From Bacteroidota bacterium (lineage in GTDB: Bacteria > Bacteroidota > Bacteroidia > Chitinophagales > Chitinophagaceae), in assembly GCA_023386555.1 (NCBI GenBank), contig JAEWJK010000009.1:124001-188000 (forward strand): a DNA stretch of 64,000 nt, in the 5' to 3' direction. The translations under genes were made by a program, and so were the position numbers. Shown one piece after another: positions 41,407 to 50,360 of this stretch. The stretch's first letter is position 1, and each line of letters opens with the position of its first letter. The notes under the pieces were generated by a model. It made no database searches, was not told where the DNA came from, and saw only the letters and a program-made list of their open reading frames with translations.

Positions 41407-41440
41407 AAGCCTCGCAATTTGTTTTGCGGGGCTTTTTTTG
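41407..41440 (+). terminator. rho-independent terminator after the YceI gene
   Basis: The stem AGCCTCGCAA (41408-41417) / TTGCGGGGCT (41424-41433), with one GU wobble, leads into seven T's. Confidence 0.9.
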
Positions 41441-41536
41441 AAACACGAATTGAACGAATAAGAAACATCAATTACACAAATGCGGCATGGCAAATTGCTG
41501 AATGAAGTAACAGGCAATTTCGCTAGAAGAGACGAA

Positions 41537-41752
41537 TTATTTTTCAAGTAATTTTCCCAATTCTTCACCCAAAGCCTTTGTTTGCTCTGTTTCATGATTG
41601 GTATCGAGATCAAGCCAGTGATCTGCACCTTCGTTGTCTGGCTGATATTGAATTCGTAAATCTCTTTCCGGCAAATGCACACAGAAAGTATTTCGATCTA
41701 AACGATCAATATTTACAGGAGAGTTGTTGTATCGGATCTGCATTGGTTTCAT
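41537..41752 (-). CDS. small conserved-looking hypothetical protein
   Basis: A 71-residue protein (MKPMQIRYNNSPVNIDRLDR...) with alternating polar and aromatic residues, 'FCVHLPERDLRIQYQPDNEG', and an acidic helical end 'ETEQTKALGEELGKLLEK'. Its ATG abuts the stop of the 49-residue membrane gene upstream (TAG|ATG), implying translational coupling. No function can be assigned. Confidence 0.65.
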   Translation of the reverse strand: MKPMQIRYNNSPVNIDRLDRNTFCVHLPERDLRIQYQPDNEGADHWLDLDTNHETEQTKALGEELGKLLEK

Positions 41753-41902
41753 CTACATAAAAATTACGACATAGGTAAGCAACATCATTATAAGCAATTT
41801 TACCAGGTTCTGAATTTTCCTGTTCTCGACCTTTGCCAATTGTTCAGTTTGTTCCTCTATAACCTCATCTAATTGAGGGATAGATTTTTTTGCTGAAATC
41901 AT
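41753..41902 (-). CDS. 49-residue tail-anchored-like membrane protein
   Basis: This is a short frame that is easily missed. It begins MISAKKSIPQLDEVIEEQTE, continues with a polar helical segment QLAKVENRKIQN, and ends in one hydrophobic helix (LVKLLIMMLLTYVVIFM). The 50 codons have no internal stop, and the stop abuts the ATG of the next gene. A 31-bp gap separates it from a further small gene upstream. The three-gene arrangement and the acidic amphipathic-plus-TM layout favour a real gene; I know no homologue. Confidence 0.55.
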   Translation of the reverse strand: MISAKKSIPQLDEVIEEQTEQLAKVENRKIQNLVKLLIMMLLTYVVIFM

Positions 41903-41933
41903 AGTAAGTTTTGGTGCTTAGTTGTTTTTTAGG

Positions 41934-42170
41934 TCAGGCAACGCTACTATCTTTCTCGTTACTCGATTTATTTTGTGCATCAGCAGTACCAGATCTTTTT
42001 TCTTGTGTAGCATTTTCTACAGAAAAGCTCACTCCAAGCTGTAAAGATATATTTCGTATCTCTTTACGAATATCTTCTAACTCTGACCCGGATTTTCCAC
42101 TTTCTAATGCAGTGATAAAATTTTCAACGAGTTGTATATATGTGTCTCTTAAATTCTTCTGCGTTTTCAT
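41934..42170 (-). CDS. small helical hypothetical protein
   Basis: A 78-residue protein: a helical N-terminal two-thirds (MKTQKNLRDTYIQLVENFIT..., 'SGSELEDIRKEIRNISLQLG') and a disordered polar tail ('NATQEKRSGTADAQNKSSNE'). It is the first of three small genes on the minus strand (41537-42170). There is no recognised domain. A regulatory or adaptor role is conceivable but unsupported. Confidence 0.55.
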   Translation of the reverse strand: MKTQKNLRDTYIQLVENFITALESGKSGSELEDIRKEIRNISLQLGVSFSVENATQEKRSGTADAQNKSSNEKDSSVA

Positions 42171-42253
42171 GCAATGTTCCTCATCAATCTTTGTCTCTGC
42201 ACTAACTATTGAGCAAACATTGTACTAATTACATACAGTTTATTGAAAAAAAC

Positions 42254-42598
42254 TCAGCGTTTTCGGAGATAGCTTCCTGTTAATGCAGCAAATCCTGCTA
42301 CTAATCCACCAACCAGGGCTGTAACTACCAATAAAAGGGTAGCATTTCCTAATGATAATACACTTGCAATCTTAGTTGAAAGGATGTGTTCATTATTGAA
42401 ATCGTAATATGCAGCCATCGATCCCCATAATAATGCTAGAGCAATAAACCCTGACAAAAAAGCCTTCCATGCTTTTTGATGAATAGCAATTGCTACTATG
42501 AATGCACAAATGGCAAAACTCCACCATGGGAGCGATGTAAATAATCCGATTGCAAAACTTAAAAGAGCGGTTAATAATATAGCTATGATGAATTTCAT
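42254..42598 (-). CDS. small multi-pass membrane protein
   Basis: A 114-residue protein with about four hydrophobic segments ('FIIAILLTALLSFAIGLF', 'WSFAICAFIVAIAIHQ', 'AFLSGFIALALLWGSMAAYY', 'LLLVVTALVGGLVAGFAALTG'). It follows the penicillin acylase gene after a 10-bp gap on the same strand, so the two are probably in one operon. Function unknown. Confidence 0.7.
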   Translation of the reverse strand: MKFIIAILLTALLSFAIGLFTSLPWWSFAICAFIVAIAIHQKAWKAFLSGFIALALLWGSMAAYYDFNNEHILSTKIASVLSLGNATLLLVVTALVGGLVAGFAALTGSYLRKR

Positions 42599-42608
42599 GT
42601 AAATAGTA

Positions 42609-45080
42609 TTAGGCTTTTGTAAATTTCAGATGCCATTTGATCTGTTTGTTATTCGACACAGCATCTTTTTTAATGAACAGTAAAGGGTAGAATTTTCCTG
42701 CAGCCCAGCTATCAACAAAAGTATCGTAGTATTTACTGCCGGGATTTCCATGTTGTCCACCTGGATAAATGCCATAAGCTTCAATTTCATCTGTCATATG
42801 AACGATCATTCTCCAGCTAGGACCATGATATTGTTTTGTTGCATTGATGATATGTTCACCACCACCAATGGGAAGATTCAACCTGCTGAGGCCAGGTATT
42901 CTTAATAAATGCCGAATGCCTGTTGATTTATGTTTTGCCCAGGCAAGATTGTTTTCATCTATATTCTTTATACCTGTTGCTGCTTTTTTGAAAGCCTGAT
43001 GCACCAGCATTGGTAGTGTTTCAATGTCATTAGTGCTGGTATTTTCTATAAAAGTATAAGCTGTAGAATCTCTTAACAGTCCTTCCACTAAAACACTTTC
43101 ATCCGGCCATTTAGCAAGGGCTTTATTTTTTCCATTGCCTGTCAGCAAATTGATATCATCACTGAACATTAATGTTTCTAAACTATCCCACCACATTTTA
43201 AAGATAGTTGCGCCTGTTTCATTCACATCATGTCGAAGATTCCAGTTTTTTACTGCGGAAAGATATTTTTGTTCATCTGAATCAAGCGAAAACTCATCTA
43301 TGTATTTCAACAGAACAGGTGTTGCTAATTCAGCAAAAACATTATAATTATCGGTTTGAAGATTCATCATGTCCTGTGGTGTGATGTTGGACATCTGATT
43401 CAATTTTCTATTGATGATCAAACCACGATATGGAGGATAGGATCCACCAAGATAATATGGATAAGTGGAATCTACCGGAAGTTGATTGGCACTGCTGACA
43501 AATCCTCTTTCCGGATTAAATTGTTGGGGATTTTCATTCATTGGTATCATGCCTTGCCACATATAACTGCTGTCAAATCCAGGCATTGGAAAATCTCCCT
43601 GTCGTCTCCATTTTGCGGGAAACTCACCTTGCTGTGTAAGAATGATATCTCCAGTCTTGGTGGCAAATAACATATTTTGTCCGGGGCATTTGAAAGTGGA
43701 AATAGCATCTTTATAATCTGCCACATTCTTTGCATGATTGAGTTTATTGAATGTTAGCAGCTCATTACTTGCATCATGTGCTTTCCAACGACATGCATAA
43801 TATTTACCATCGTTTAGTTTATTCTGGTAATGTTTATCATACATCACCGGACCAAAAACTGTCATGGCAATATTTTCAACAGCATCAGCACTGTCACGAA
43901 CAACGATTTTTTCTTGCCTCATTTCAGCTTTCACCCATTGGTTATTGAACCAATATTCCTGCATGGTAGAATCCTTGAATTTTATCTCGTAGTAATCTCT
44001 CACATCTCTCATAGCATTGGTAAAACCCCATGAAGCACTATCATTAAAACCAATGATAACAGAAGGTGATCCGGGAAAAGTTGCACCATAAGTGTTCATG
44101 GTAGGAGTGGAGAGTTGCATTTCATACCAAAGTGAAGGAAGGTTTAAACCAAGATGCGGATCATTGCAAAGTATCGGTCTTCCGCTTGCTGTTTTGCTTC
44201 CTGCAACGGCCCAATTATTACTGCCATTATCCTTATCAGGCTTTGGATCGTAGGTTAATGTTCCTGTTGAATCTTTGAGGTCTCTGTACATTGTAGAATC
44301 AACAATTATTGGCTCTTTCACCTTTATTCCCGGAGCAGCAAAAGCAGTTCCTTTCGGTATCATCGGATCGAGACTATCTTGTATGATGGGATATAGTTTT
44401 TCAAAATCAGATGCACCCAATAATCTTCTTGCATTCGCCAGTTCAAAATCCCATTCAGACCCGGCAAGATCGAAGCTCATGAACTTTAAAAATAAACAAG
44501 TTTTGAGATTCGTCCATAATTCAGGAGTGCCATCTAATAATTTATATTCAAGTGGAATTTGGTGAGGCTTCATAGATGTGATATAGGCATTCACACCTGC
44601 TGTATAAGCATCCATTGATTCTTTGGTAACAGGATCAGCTTCTGCTGTTTTCAAACTATTCTCAGCAGCATACACCATTCCCAATCTTCTGAAGAACCTG
44701 TCTGTACTCAACATGCTTTTACCGAGTACTTCACTCAATCTTCCTCCTGCAGCTCTTGTTTGAAAATCCATTTGCCATAAACGGAATTTTGCATGCAGAT
44801 AACCTTGGATGTAATAAACATCTTTTTCATTATCGGCATATACATGAGGCACTAAACGATCGTCAAAATAAACATCAGCATTGCCTTGCAGGTCTTTCAA
44901 CTTTACTTCACCATCAAAAGATTCATCTGAAGATGCTGCGTTTTGCCAAAAGCCTTGTTGTGGTGAAAGGAAATAACCAAACCTCGGAGATTTTGCTCCG
45001 CCGATCGGTAATTGTGTATTGAAAACTATGACCAATCCTGTAGTTACCGCAGCAGATATTATGAACGGAATGATTCTCAT
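42609..45080 (-). CDS. penicillin acylase family (Ntn hydrolase) protein
   Basis: An 823-residue precursor from ATG 45080 (MRIIPFIISAAVTTGLVIVF); a TTG two codons upstream is less likely. A signal or anchor helix leads into an alpha-chain-like N-terminal part ('YFDDRLVPHVYADNEKDVYYIQGYLHAKFRLWQMD', ~44768-44871). The beta chain begins at the autoproteolytic Ser in 'DNGSNNWAVAGSKTASGRP', with 'NDPHLGL' and 'TNAMRDVRDYYEI' further on. This is the penicillin G acylase/AHL-acylase superfamily; the true substrate is not predictable. Probably periplasmic. Confidence 0.92.
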   Translation of the reverse strand: MRIIPFIISAAVTTGLVIVFNTQLPIGGAKSPRFGYFLSPQQGFWQNAASSDESFDGEVKLKDLQGNADVYFDDRLVPHVYADNEKDVYYIQGYLHAKFRLWQMDFQTRAAGGRLSEVLGKSMLSTDRFFRRLGMVYAAENSLKTAEADPVTKESMDAYTAGVNAYITSMKPHQIPLEYKLLDGTPELWTNLKTCLFLKFMSFDLAGSEWDFELANARRLLGASDFEKLYPIIQDSLDPMIPKGTAFAAPGIKVKEPIIVDSTMYRDLKDSTGTLTYDPKPDKDNGSNNWAVAGSKTASGRPILCNDPHLGLNLPSLWYEMQLSTPTMNTYGATFPGSPSVIIGFNDSASWGFTNAMRDVRDYYEIKFKDSTMQEYWFNNQWVKAEMRQEKIVVRDSADAVENIAMTVFGPVMYDKHYQNKLNDGKYYACRWKAHDASNELLTFNKLNHAKNVADYKDAISTFKCPGQNMLFATKTGDIILTQQGEFPAKWRRQGDFPMPGFDSSYMWQGMIPMNENPQQFNPERGFVSSANQLPVDSTYPYYLGGSYPPYRGLIINRKLNQMSNITPQDMMNLQTDNYNVFAELATPVLLKYIDEFSLDSDEQKYLSAVKNWNLRHDVNETGATIFKMWWDSLETLMFSDDINLLTGNGKNKALAKWPDESVLVEGLLRDSTAYTFIENTSTNDIETLPMLVHQAFKKAATGIKNIDENNLAWAKHKSTGIRHLLRIPGLSRLNLPIGGGEHIINATKQYHGPSWRMIVHMTDEIEAYGIYPGGQHGNPGSKYYDTFVDSWAAGKFYPLLFIKKDAVSNNKQIKWHLKFTKA

Positions 45081-45148
45081 ATACAATTAGTTGGGTTGAA
45101 AATACAGAAAGTTACTGAATCAATAAGAACACAGCCTTTATGTAAAAG

Positions 45149-45180
45149 AAAAGACCTGCATTATTCAGTGCAGGTCTTTT
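45149..45180 (-). terminator. terminator after the M1 peptidase gene
   Basis: The stem AAAAGACCTGCA (45149-45160) / TGCAGGTCTTTT (45169-45180) has an 8-nt loop and is 12 bp long. It is followed by CTTTTACA on the minus strand, so termination may be modest. Confidence 0.75.
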
Positions 45181-45200
45181 ACAAAAAGCCTTAAGTAAGT

Positions 45201-47513
45201 TTATTTATTCGCTCTTTGCATAGCATTTCCACCAGTGCTTGTACCTCTGGCACCTTCGTTTTTAGCTTTGAAAAGTTTAAACTTGGATGGCATTTCCTTT
45301 AGTGGCCACATTCCATTTTCTTCATTGATGTCTGCCGTTTCTTTAAAAGGATCAAGTTTGATAGATACAACTTCTTTGTCTTTAATGAACACCTTCGATA
45401 TCTTTTGTTCATTTAATCTCCAGACAGTAACAGGAACACGATCAATTTCTTTTGTTCCATCTTTAAAGGTAAATTCAACAATCAAAGGCATTATCAATCC
45501 ACCTTTATTGCTAAATGAAAGTTCATAAAAGTTTTTGCCTGACCACTTGTTCAGGTTTGCAGTATCTATTACTTCTCTTTTTGCAGCATCAGCAGCTTTC
45601 ATCATCTCATCTGCTTCACGATTATAGTAATAGAAATCTCTTAATGTAGTATCAACATCAGTATAGAATTTAATATTCTCATCACGGTTTCTTTGCTGAC
45701 CTAAAGTTTCAAATGGTTGTTGTTTAAATGAATTTGCGTTTGCAGCAGCATCAAGCTTGAACCATTTTACATCATCCAGAGAAATATCAACAGGATCAGT
45801 TCCAAAATACCAGCCTCTGATAAACCAGTCAAGATCCATTCCACTTGCATCTTCCAATGTTCTGAAAAGATCGGCAGGCGTTGGATGTTTAAAAGCCCAG
45901 CGTTGTGCATATTGTTTAAATGCAAAATCAAACAACTCTCTTCCGACAATTGTTTCACGTAAGATGTTTAATCCTGTTGCGGCTTTTGCATAAGCATTCG
46001 GGCCTACTTGTAACACTGCATCACCTTTTGTCATGATCGGTTCAAGCTGATCTTTTGGCAAGCTCATATAACTTGTTATCAGATGAGCAGGACCTCTTTT
46101 TGAAGGATAATTATTATCAAATTCCTGTTCAGTTAAGAACTGGAGGAATGTATTCAGTCCTTCATCCATCCACCACCACTGTCTTTCATCTGCATTCACG
46201 ATCATAGGAAAAAAGTTATGTCCCACTTCATGAATGATCACACCAATTGCACCGTACTTAATTGCTTCGCTGTAAGTGCCATCTTTTTCTGTACGGCCAT
46301 AATTCATTGCCAGCATTGGGTATTCCATTCCATTTGCAGCCTCAACAGAAATTGCAACGGGATATGGATAAGGAATAGTGTGTTTACTATAAACTTTTAG
46401 CGTATGTGCTGTTGCTTTGGTAGAATACCTTCTATATAAAGTGTAAGCTTCTTTCGGATAATAACTCATAGCCATCACCTTCTTGCCTTCAATATTTACA
46501 GCCATTGCATCCCAGATAAATTTGCGTGATGAGTTAAATGCAACATCTCTTACATTCTGGGCTTCATATATCCATGTTTTTTTACCGGTAACTTTTTGTT
46601 TTTCTGCAGCTTTTGCTTCATCAAGAGTGATGATCTCAAGCGGTTCATTTGCAGTTTGTGCTTCCTGCCATCTTTTGAATTGGGCAGGAGAGATCATCTC
46701 TTTCAAATTTCTACATTCACCTGTGGCTGCAACAATATGATCGGCAGGAGTGGTGATCCTCATCTTATAATTACCGAAGTTCAGAGCAAATTCAGAACCT
46801 CCACGAAACTGTAAATGTTGCCATCCTGTAAAATCACTATACACAGCCATTCTCGGGTAGAATTGTGTAATAGAGTAGAGGTTGTTTCCATCTTCAGGAA
46901 AATATTCAAATCCACCTCTGCCACCAATCTGTGATTTATCATTCAGTTTATAGTTCCATTCGATCTTGAAAACAAATTTTTGTCCTGGCTGTAATGGTGT
47001 TGCAAGATCAATTCGCATCATGGTTTTTACAACGGTATATTTAAGATTCTTACCAGATGCATCTGTAACTTTAATAAGATTCACACCATAACCTTCCAAC
47101 TTACGATAAGGCTCAAGATTTTTCAATTCAGCATCCGTCATCTCAGCTTTCATTGTACTTGGATTGTCCCTGTTATTATCGCTGTTTGCATGATGAATGT
47201 TTTCATCCAACTGCATCCACAAATAACTCAACGGATCAGGAGATTGGTTGAAGTAAGTGATGGTCTCTTTTCCATATACATAATTCTTAACTTCATCTAA
47301 CTCAATATCCATATCATAATCTGCTCTTTGCTGCCAGTATTTTGGTCCGGGAGCACCACTTGCTGTACGATATTCGTTTGGCGTAGGAAGCAAAAATCCA
47401 AGTTCTTCAAATCGATTGCCGTGATTAGATTGTGGATTGTTGTAATACTGTGACTGAGTGAAACCAGTTATAGTCGTTAATAACACAATAGTAGATAGCA
47501 ATACTCTCATCAT
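45201..47513 (-). CDS. M1 family zinc aminopeptidase
   Basis: A 770-residue secreted peptidase with a signal peptide (MMRVLLSTIVLLTTITGFTQ). It has the M1 motifs: the exopeptidase 'EAANGMEYPMLAMNYG', then HExxH-18-E in 'IHEVGHNFFPMIVNADERQWWWMDEGLNTF'. The C-terminal part contains 'RDFYYYNREADEMMKA' and lysine-rich stretches. An exact AAGGAG sits 4 nt before the ATG, an unusually good Shine-Dalgarno for this genome. Likely peptide degradation in the periplasm or at the surface. Confidence 0.95.
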   Translation of the reverse strand: MMRVLLSTIVLLTTITGFTQSQYYNNPQSNHGNRFEELGFLLPTPNEYRTASGAPGPKYWQQRADYDMDIELDEVKNYVYGKETITYFNQSPDPLSYLWMQLDENIHHANSDNNRDNPSTMKAEMTDAELKNLEPYRKLEGYGVNLIKVTDASGKNLKYTVVKTMMRIDLATPLQPGQKFVFKIEWNYKLNDKSQIGGRGGFEYFPEDGNNLYSITQFYPRMAVYSDFTGWQHLQFRGGSEFALNFGNYKMRITTPADHIVAATGECRNLKEMISPAQFKRWQEAQTANEPLEIITLDEAKAAEKQKVTGKKTWIYEAQNVRDVAFNSSRKFIWDAMAVNIEGKKVMAMSYYPKEAYTLYRRYSTKATAHTLKVYSKHTIPYPYPVAISVEAANGMEYPMLAMNYGRTEKDGTYSEAIKYGAIGVIIHEVGHNFFPMIVNADERQWWWMDEGLNTFLQFLTEQEFDNNYPSKRGPAHLITSYMSLPKDQLEPIMTKGDAVLQVGPNAYAKAATGLNILRETIVGRELFDFAFKQYAQRWAFKHPTPADLFRTLEDASGMDLDWFIRGWYFGTDPVDISLDDVKWFKLDAAANANSFKQQPFETLGQQRNRDENIKFYTDVDTTLRDFYYYNREADEMMKAADAAKREVIDTANLNKWSGKNFYELSFSNKGGLIMPLIVEFTFKDGTKEIDRVPVTVWRLNEQKISKVFIKDKEVVSIKLDPFKETADINEENGMWPLKEMPSKFKLFKAKNEGARGTSTGGNAMQRANK

Positions 47514-47599
47514 TATTCTCCTTTTATTTCTGTGAAGGATGCAAATTTTAGTGAATAATTATTGGCCAATGCGAAATCTCGAATTTATAGCAGAGTTTT

Positions 47600-48115
47600 G
47601 TGCCTATCAAAAAAATATGTTTAATGGTATTTTCTTTTGTTCAATGGGTGATGATCAGCTTGCTTTCATTTTTTCATCCGCATCATGTTTCAACCACTAC
47701 TATAGAGTTTAATCCGACTGATAAAACACTTGAAATCAGCATTAAGTTATTTGCTGATGATCTTGAGAAAAGCCTTTCAAAACTGAATAAGGGAAAGGTA
47801 AATGTGTTGAATAAAGATGAATATGAGAAGTCTGCTACACTAATTGATAAATACATATCTCAAAATCTGAAATTGGAAATTGATGGGAAAAAAGCAGTGA
47901 TCAATTTTGTAGGTTTCGAAGAAGAGAAAGGAAATGTTCTGGCTTATTTTGAAGTTTTACAGCTTAATTCCATTTCATCTTTAAAAGTGCAGAATACTTT
48001 ACTTCGTGATACAGAAAAATCTCAGGTAAATATTGTTCAGGTAAAAGCGAATGGAAAAACAAAAACATCGAGTTTAAAATACCCTGCAACTGAATATTTG
48101 TTTGATCTTAAATAA
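47600..48115 (+). CDS. DUF6702 family protein
   Basis: A 171-residue protein. I use the GTG at 47600 (MPIKKICLMVFSFVQW...), which gives a positively charged start before the hydrophobic segment; an ATG at 47624 is possible. After the membrane or signal segment comes 'FFHPHHVSTTTIEFNPTDKTLEISIKLFADDLEKSL' (47669-47776), the family hallmark, with a C-terminal 'TSSLKYPATEYLFDLK'. Function unknown. It is divergent from the M1 peptidase gene. Confidence 0.8.
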   Translation: MPIKKICLMVFSFVQWVMISLLSFFHPHHVSTTTIEFNPTDKTLEISIKLFADDLEKSLSKLNKGKVNVLNKDEYEKSATLIDKYISQNLKLEIDGKKAVINFVGFEEEKGNVLAYFEVLQLNSISSLKVQNTLLRDTEKSQVNIVQVKANGKTKTSSLKYPATEYLFDLK

Positions 48116-48135
48116 AAAAGCCCCTTTCGGAGCTT
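48110..48135 (-). terminator. terminator of the 48139 gene
   Basis: On the minus strand a 7-bp stem (48129-48135/48118-48124, one GU pair) with a GAAA tetraloop is followed by TTTTTTATTT. Confidence 0.7.
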
Positions 48136-48138
48136 CAA

Positions 48139-48357
48139 TTATTCTTCTGCAATTACAGGATTTTTTCGAGTGGGTATCACCATATCCTCATCTTCACTAA
48201 GAAATACCCAGAAATCGTGGATCTCATAGATATCACCCTGTGTTTTTCTGCCACCATCTTCACTTGGTCTTTCATAAGGACCAAGCAGGTTTCCGTTATA
48301 ACGTATCTCTTTTAGTTTTTCTGCTAATGAGAGTTCTTTAAATTGTTCAATGGTCAT
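48139..48357 (-). CDS. small hypothetical protein
   Basis: A 72-residue protein from ATG 48357 (MTIEQFKELSLAEKLKEIRY); a TTG-started extension to 48405 is less likely. It has a helical start, then 'NGNLLGPYERPSEDGGRK', then beta-like 'GDIYEIHDFWVFLSEDEDMV', reminiscent of small all-alpha/beta Bacteroidota proteins. It has its own terminator and lies 54 bp from ispH on the same strand. Function unknown. Confidence 0.65.
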   Translation of the reverse strand: MTIEQFKELSLAEKLKEIRYNGNLLGPYERPSEDGGRKTQGDIYEIHDFWVFLSEDEDMVIPTRKNPVIAEE

Positions 48358-48411
48358 ATTCGGCTTTTGTGACTGTAAAATTAATCGTCTGAGAGATAAA
48401 AGCACAAAAAA

Positions 48412-49647
48412 TTATGCAGAGTCTTGCATTTCAGCTATTACTTCATCAACCTGCCTATCTGTCTCATAAAAACTTACTAATTTCCTGATAACATCTTCTA
48501 CCAAAGCATCAGGACAACTTGCACCGGAAGTGATCAAGACTTTTACAGGATTATTTTCCGGTAAGAAATCGTGTGTAACTGTCTCGAGTTTTGTTCTCCA
48601 GTCAGCATGAATGATCTGTGTTTTACTCAATATTTTATCAGCATCATTAATAAAAAATGTAGGCAATTTCTCTTCACAAAGTTCAACAAGGTGAGAGGTG
48701 TTGGATGAGTTATATCCACCGATCACTATAGCAATATCTGCATCTGTTTGTAACATTCCACCAACTGCAGTTTGGTTATCTAAAGTTGCATAACAAAGAG
48801 TATCTCTTGTATCTGCAAATCGCTCGTCGATATTTTCTTCGGTAAGATTGTAATGTTGCATCACAACCTTCTTCAGGTATTCAGCAATAGCCTGTGTATC
48901 GCTGGCCAGTTGAGTGGTTTGATTGATCACACCGAAGCGTTGCAGATGTTGATCTACATCAAAGCCATCACTGAATCTGCCTTTGAATTCTTCGTAAAAC
49001 TGTGCTGCAGGTTTTTCCTGTGTGATGTACTTGGATAATTCGATTGCTTCTTTCATATCATTCACCACAATCGTTGGTGTATGATATGATGCATGAGAAA
49101 ATGTAGCTCTTGTTTCTTCGTGTTTTGGTTTACCATGCACAACAATACTATAACCTTTTTGTGCTAACTGTTCTCCACGATTCCATACTTTTTCTACAAA
49201 AGGACAGGTAGTATTATATTTTTCAATCAGGATGCCTTTTTCCTTTAGCATTTTTTCTATTGCCAATGTGGTTCCAAAAGCAGGGATTAATACCACATCA
49301 TCACCGGTAATTTCATCAAATGATATAACTTGTTTTCCGTGAGTATCCTGTAAAAAACGAACGCCTCTTTCCTGCAGATCAGCATTCACCTGTGGATTAT
49401 GGATCATTTCACTGAGCAGGAAAATTCTTTTACCCGGGTTTTCATCTATCGTTCTGAAAGCAATCTCAATAGCATTTTCAACGCCGTAACAAAAACCAAA
49501 GTGACGGGCAAGGTAGATGTGGATGGAGCCAAAATCCAAAAGTGTAGGAGAGAAGTCTTTCTTAAGCCTGTCCTGTTGTTTACGTCTTGCTTTTACAGCA
49601 CTGATAAGTTTACTGCGATAAATATTAGGAACCTCGAATTGCTTCAT
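48412..49647 (-). CDS. ispH: 4-hydroxy-3-methylbut-2-enyl diphosphate reductase (IspH)
   Basis: A 411-residue iron-sulfur enzyme of the MEP isoprenoid pathway, longer than the ~316-residue E. coli form because of an N-terminal extension. The three cluster cysteines lie in 'FGFCYGVENAI', 'NTTCPFVEKVW' and 'TSGASCPDALVEDVI'. The catalytic-region 'GKPKHEETRATFSHA' and substrate-binding 'GYNSSNTSHLVELC' are also present. The TATATTTG motif upstream suggests a very short or absent leader. Confidence 0.95.
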   Translation of the reverse strand: MKQFEVPNIYRSKLISAVKARRKQQDRLKKDFSPTLLDFGSIHIYLARHFGFCYGVENAIEIAFRTIDENPGKRIFLLSEMIHNPQVNADLQERGVRFLQDTHGKQVISFDEITGDDVVLIPAFGTTLAIEKMLKEKGILIEKYNTTCPFVEKVWNRGEQLAQKGYSIVVHGKPKHEETRATFSHASYHTPTIVVNDMKEAIELSKYITQEKPAAQFYEEFKGRFSDGFDVDQHLQRFGVINQTTQLASDTQAIAEYLKKVVMQHYNLTEENIDERFADTRDTLCYATLDNQTAVGGMLQTDADIAIVIGGYNSSNTSHLVELCEEKLPTFFINDADKILSKTQIIHADWRTKLETVTHDFLPENNPVKVLITSGASCPDALVEDVIRKLVSFYETDRQVDEVIAEMQDSA

Positions 49648-49655
49648 AGCTGCTG

Positions 49656-49663
49656 CAAATATA
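49656..49663 (-). promoter_or_regulatory. -7 element TATATTTG abutting the ispH start
   Basis: TATATTTG on the minus strand ends 8 nt before the ispH ATG (49647), implying a leader of only a few bases. Confidence 0.5.
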
Positions 49664-49727
49664 CCATTAGCGGAGATGAAATTTTGTTAATGAACTAGTA
49701 TTAATAATGATCATCATTTGATTGGGT

Positions 49728-50282
49728 TCATAGTTTCCTGATAACCTTACATGGATTACCAGCAGCAAATACATCGGCAGGAATATCTTTTGTCACCACA
49801 CTTCCGGCTCCGATGACTGTTCGATCACCAATGGTAACTCCCGGACAGATCACTGCACTTCCACCGATCCATACATCATCACCAATAAAAATCGGCTTTG
49901 CATATTCCACACCAGATGATCTTTCCACATAATTTATCGGGTGAGTAGCTGTATAAATCTGAACATTTGGCCCAAACATAGTTCTGCTGCCGATTGTAAC
50001 TTGTGCCACATCCAACACCACACAATTGAAATTGAAGAACACTTTGTCACCGATTTTAATATTACTACCGTAGTCACAGTAAAATGGTGGTTGAAGCCAG
50101 AGATCAATTCCCGCAAAAGGAATGAGTTCTTTTAGAATTCGATTTCTTTCTGCCGTTTCATCTTCTCTTGAATCGTTTAATTGTTTGATGAGCAATCTGG
50201 CTTTCAATCTTTCTTCAGTAAGTTGTTTATCTAAAGGATCATACAATTCACCGGAAAGCATTTTGTCTTTTTCTGTTTTCAT
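49728..50282 (-). CDS. sugar O-acetyltransferase (maltose-acetyltransferase type)
   Basis: A 184-residue protein. The N-terminal helical 'MLSGELYDPLDKQLTEERLKA' region is the Mac/maltose acetyltransferase signature. Left-handed beta-helix hexapeptide repeats follow ('IDLWLQPPFYCDYGSNIKIGDKVFFNFN', 'PIFIGDDVWIGGSAVICPGVTIGDRTVIGAGSVV', split over 49785-50100). The catalytic His sits in 'YTATHPINYVERSSG'. It acetylates maltose or related sugars or galactosides; the true substrate is unknown. Monocistronic. Confidence 0.92.
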   Translation of the reverse strand: MKTEKDKMLSGELYDPLDKQLTEERLKARLLIKQLNDSREDETAERNRILKELIPFAGIDLWLQPPFYCDYGSNIKIGDKVFFNFNCVVLDVAQVTIGSRTMFGPNVQIYTATHPINYVERSSGVEYAKPIFIGDDVWIGGSAVICPGVTIGDRTVIGAGSVVTKDIPADVFAAGNPCKVIRKL

Positions 50283-50360
50283 GCAATTGATTGAGATAGA
50301 ATTGCTGCAATAATCAAGCTATTCTTCGGCTTAACTCTTGCTGCATTTTTAAAAAAGATT

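Noticed and set aside
45081..45086. TTG start for the penicillin acylase
   Set aside because: The ATG at 45080 two codons later gives a normal signal sequence and is the safer start.
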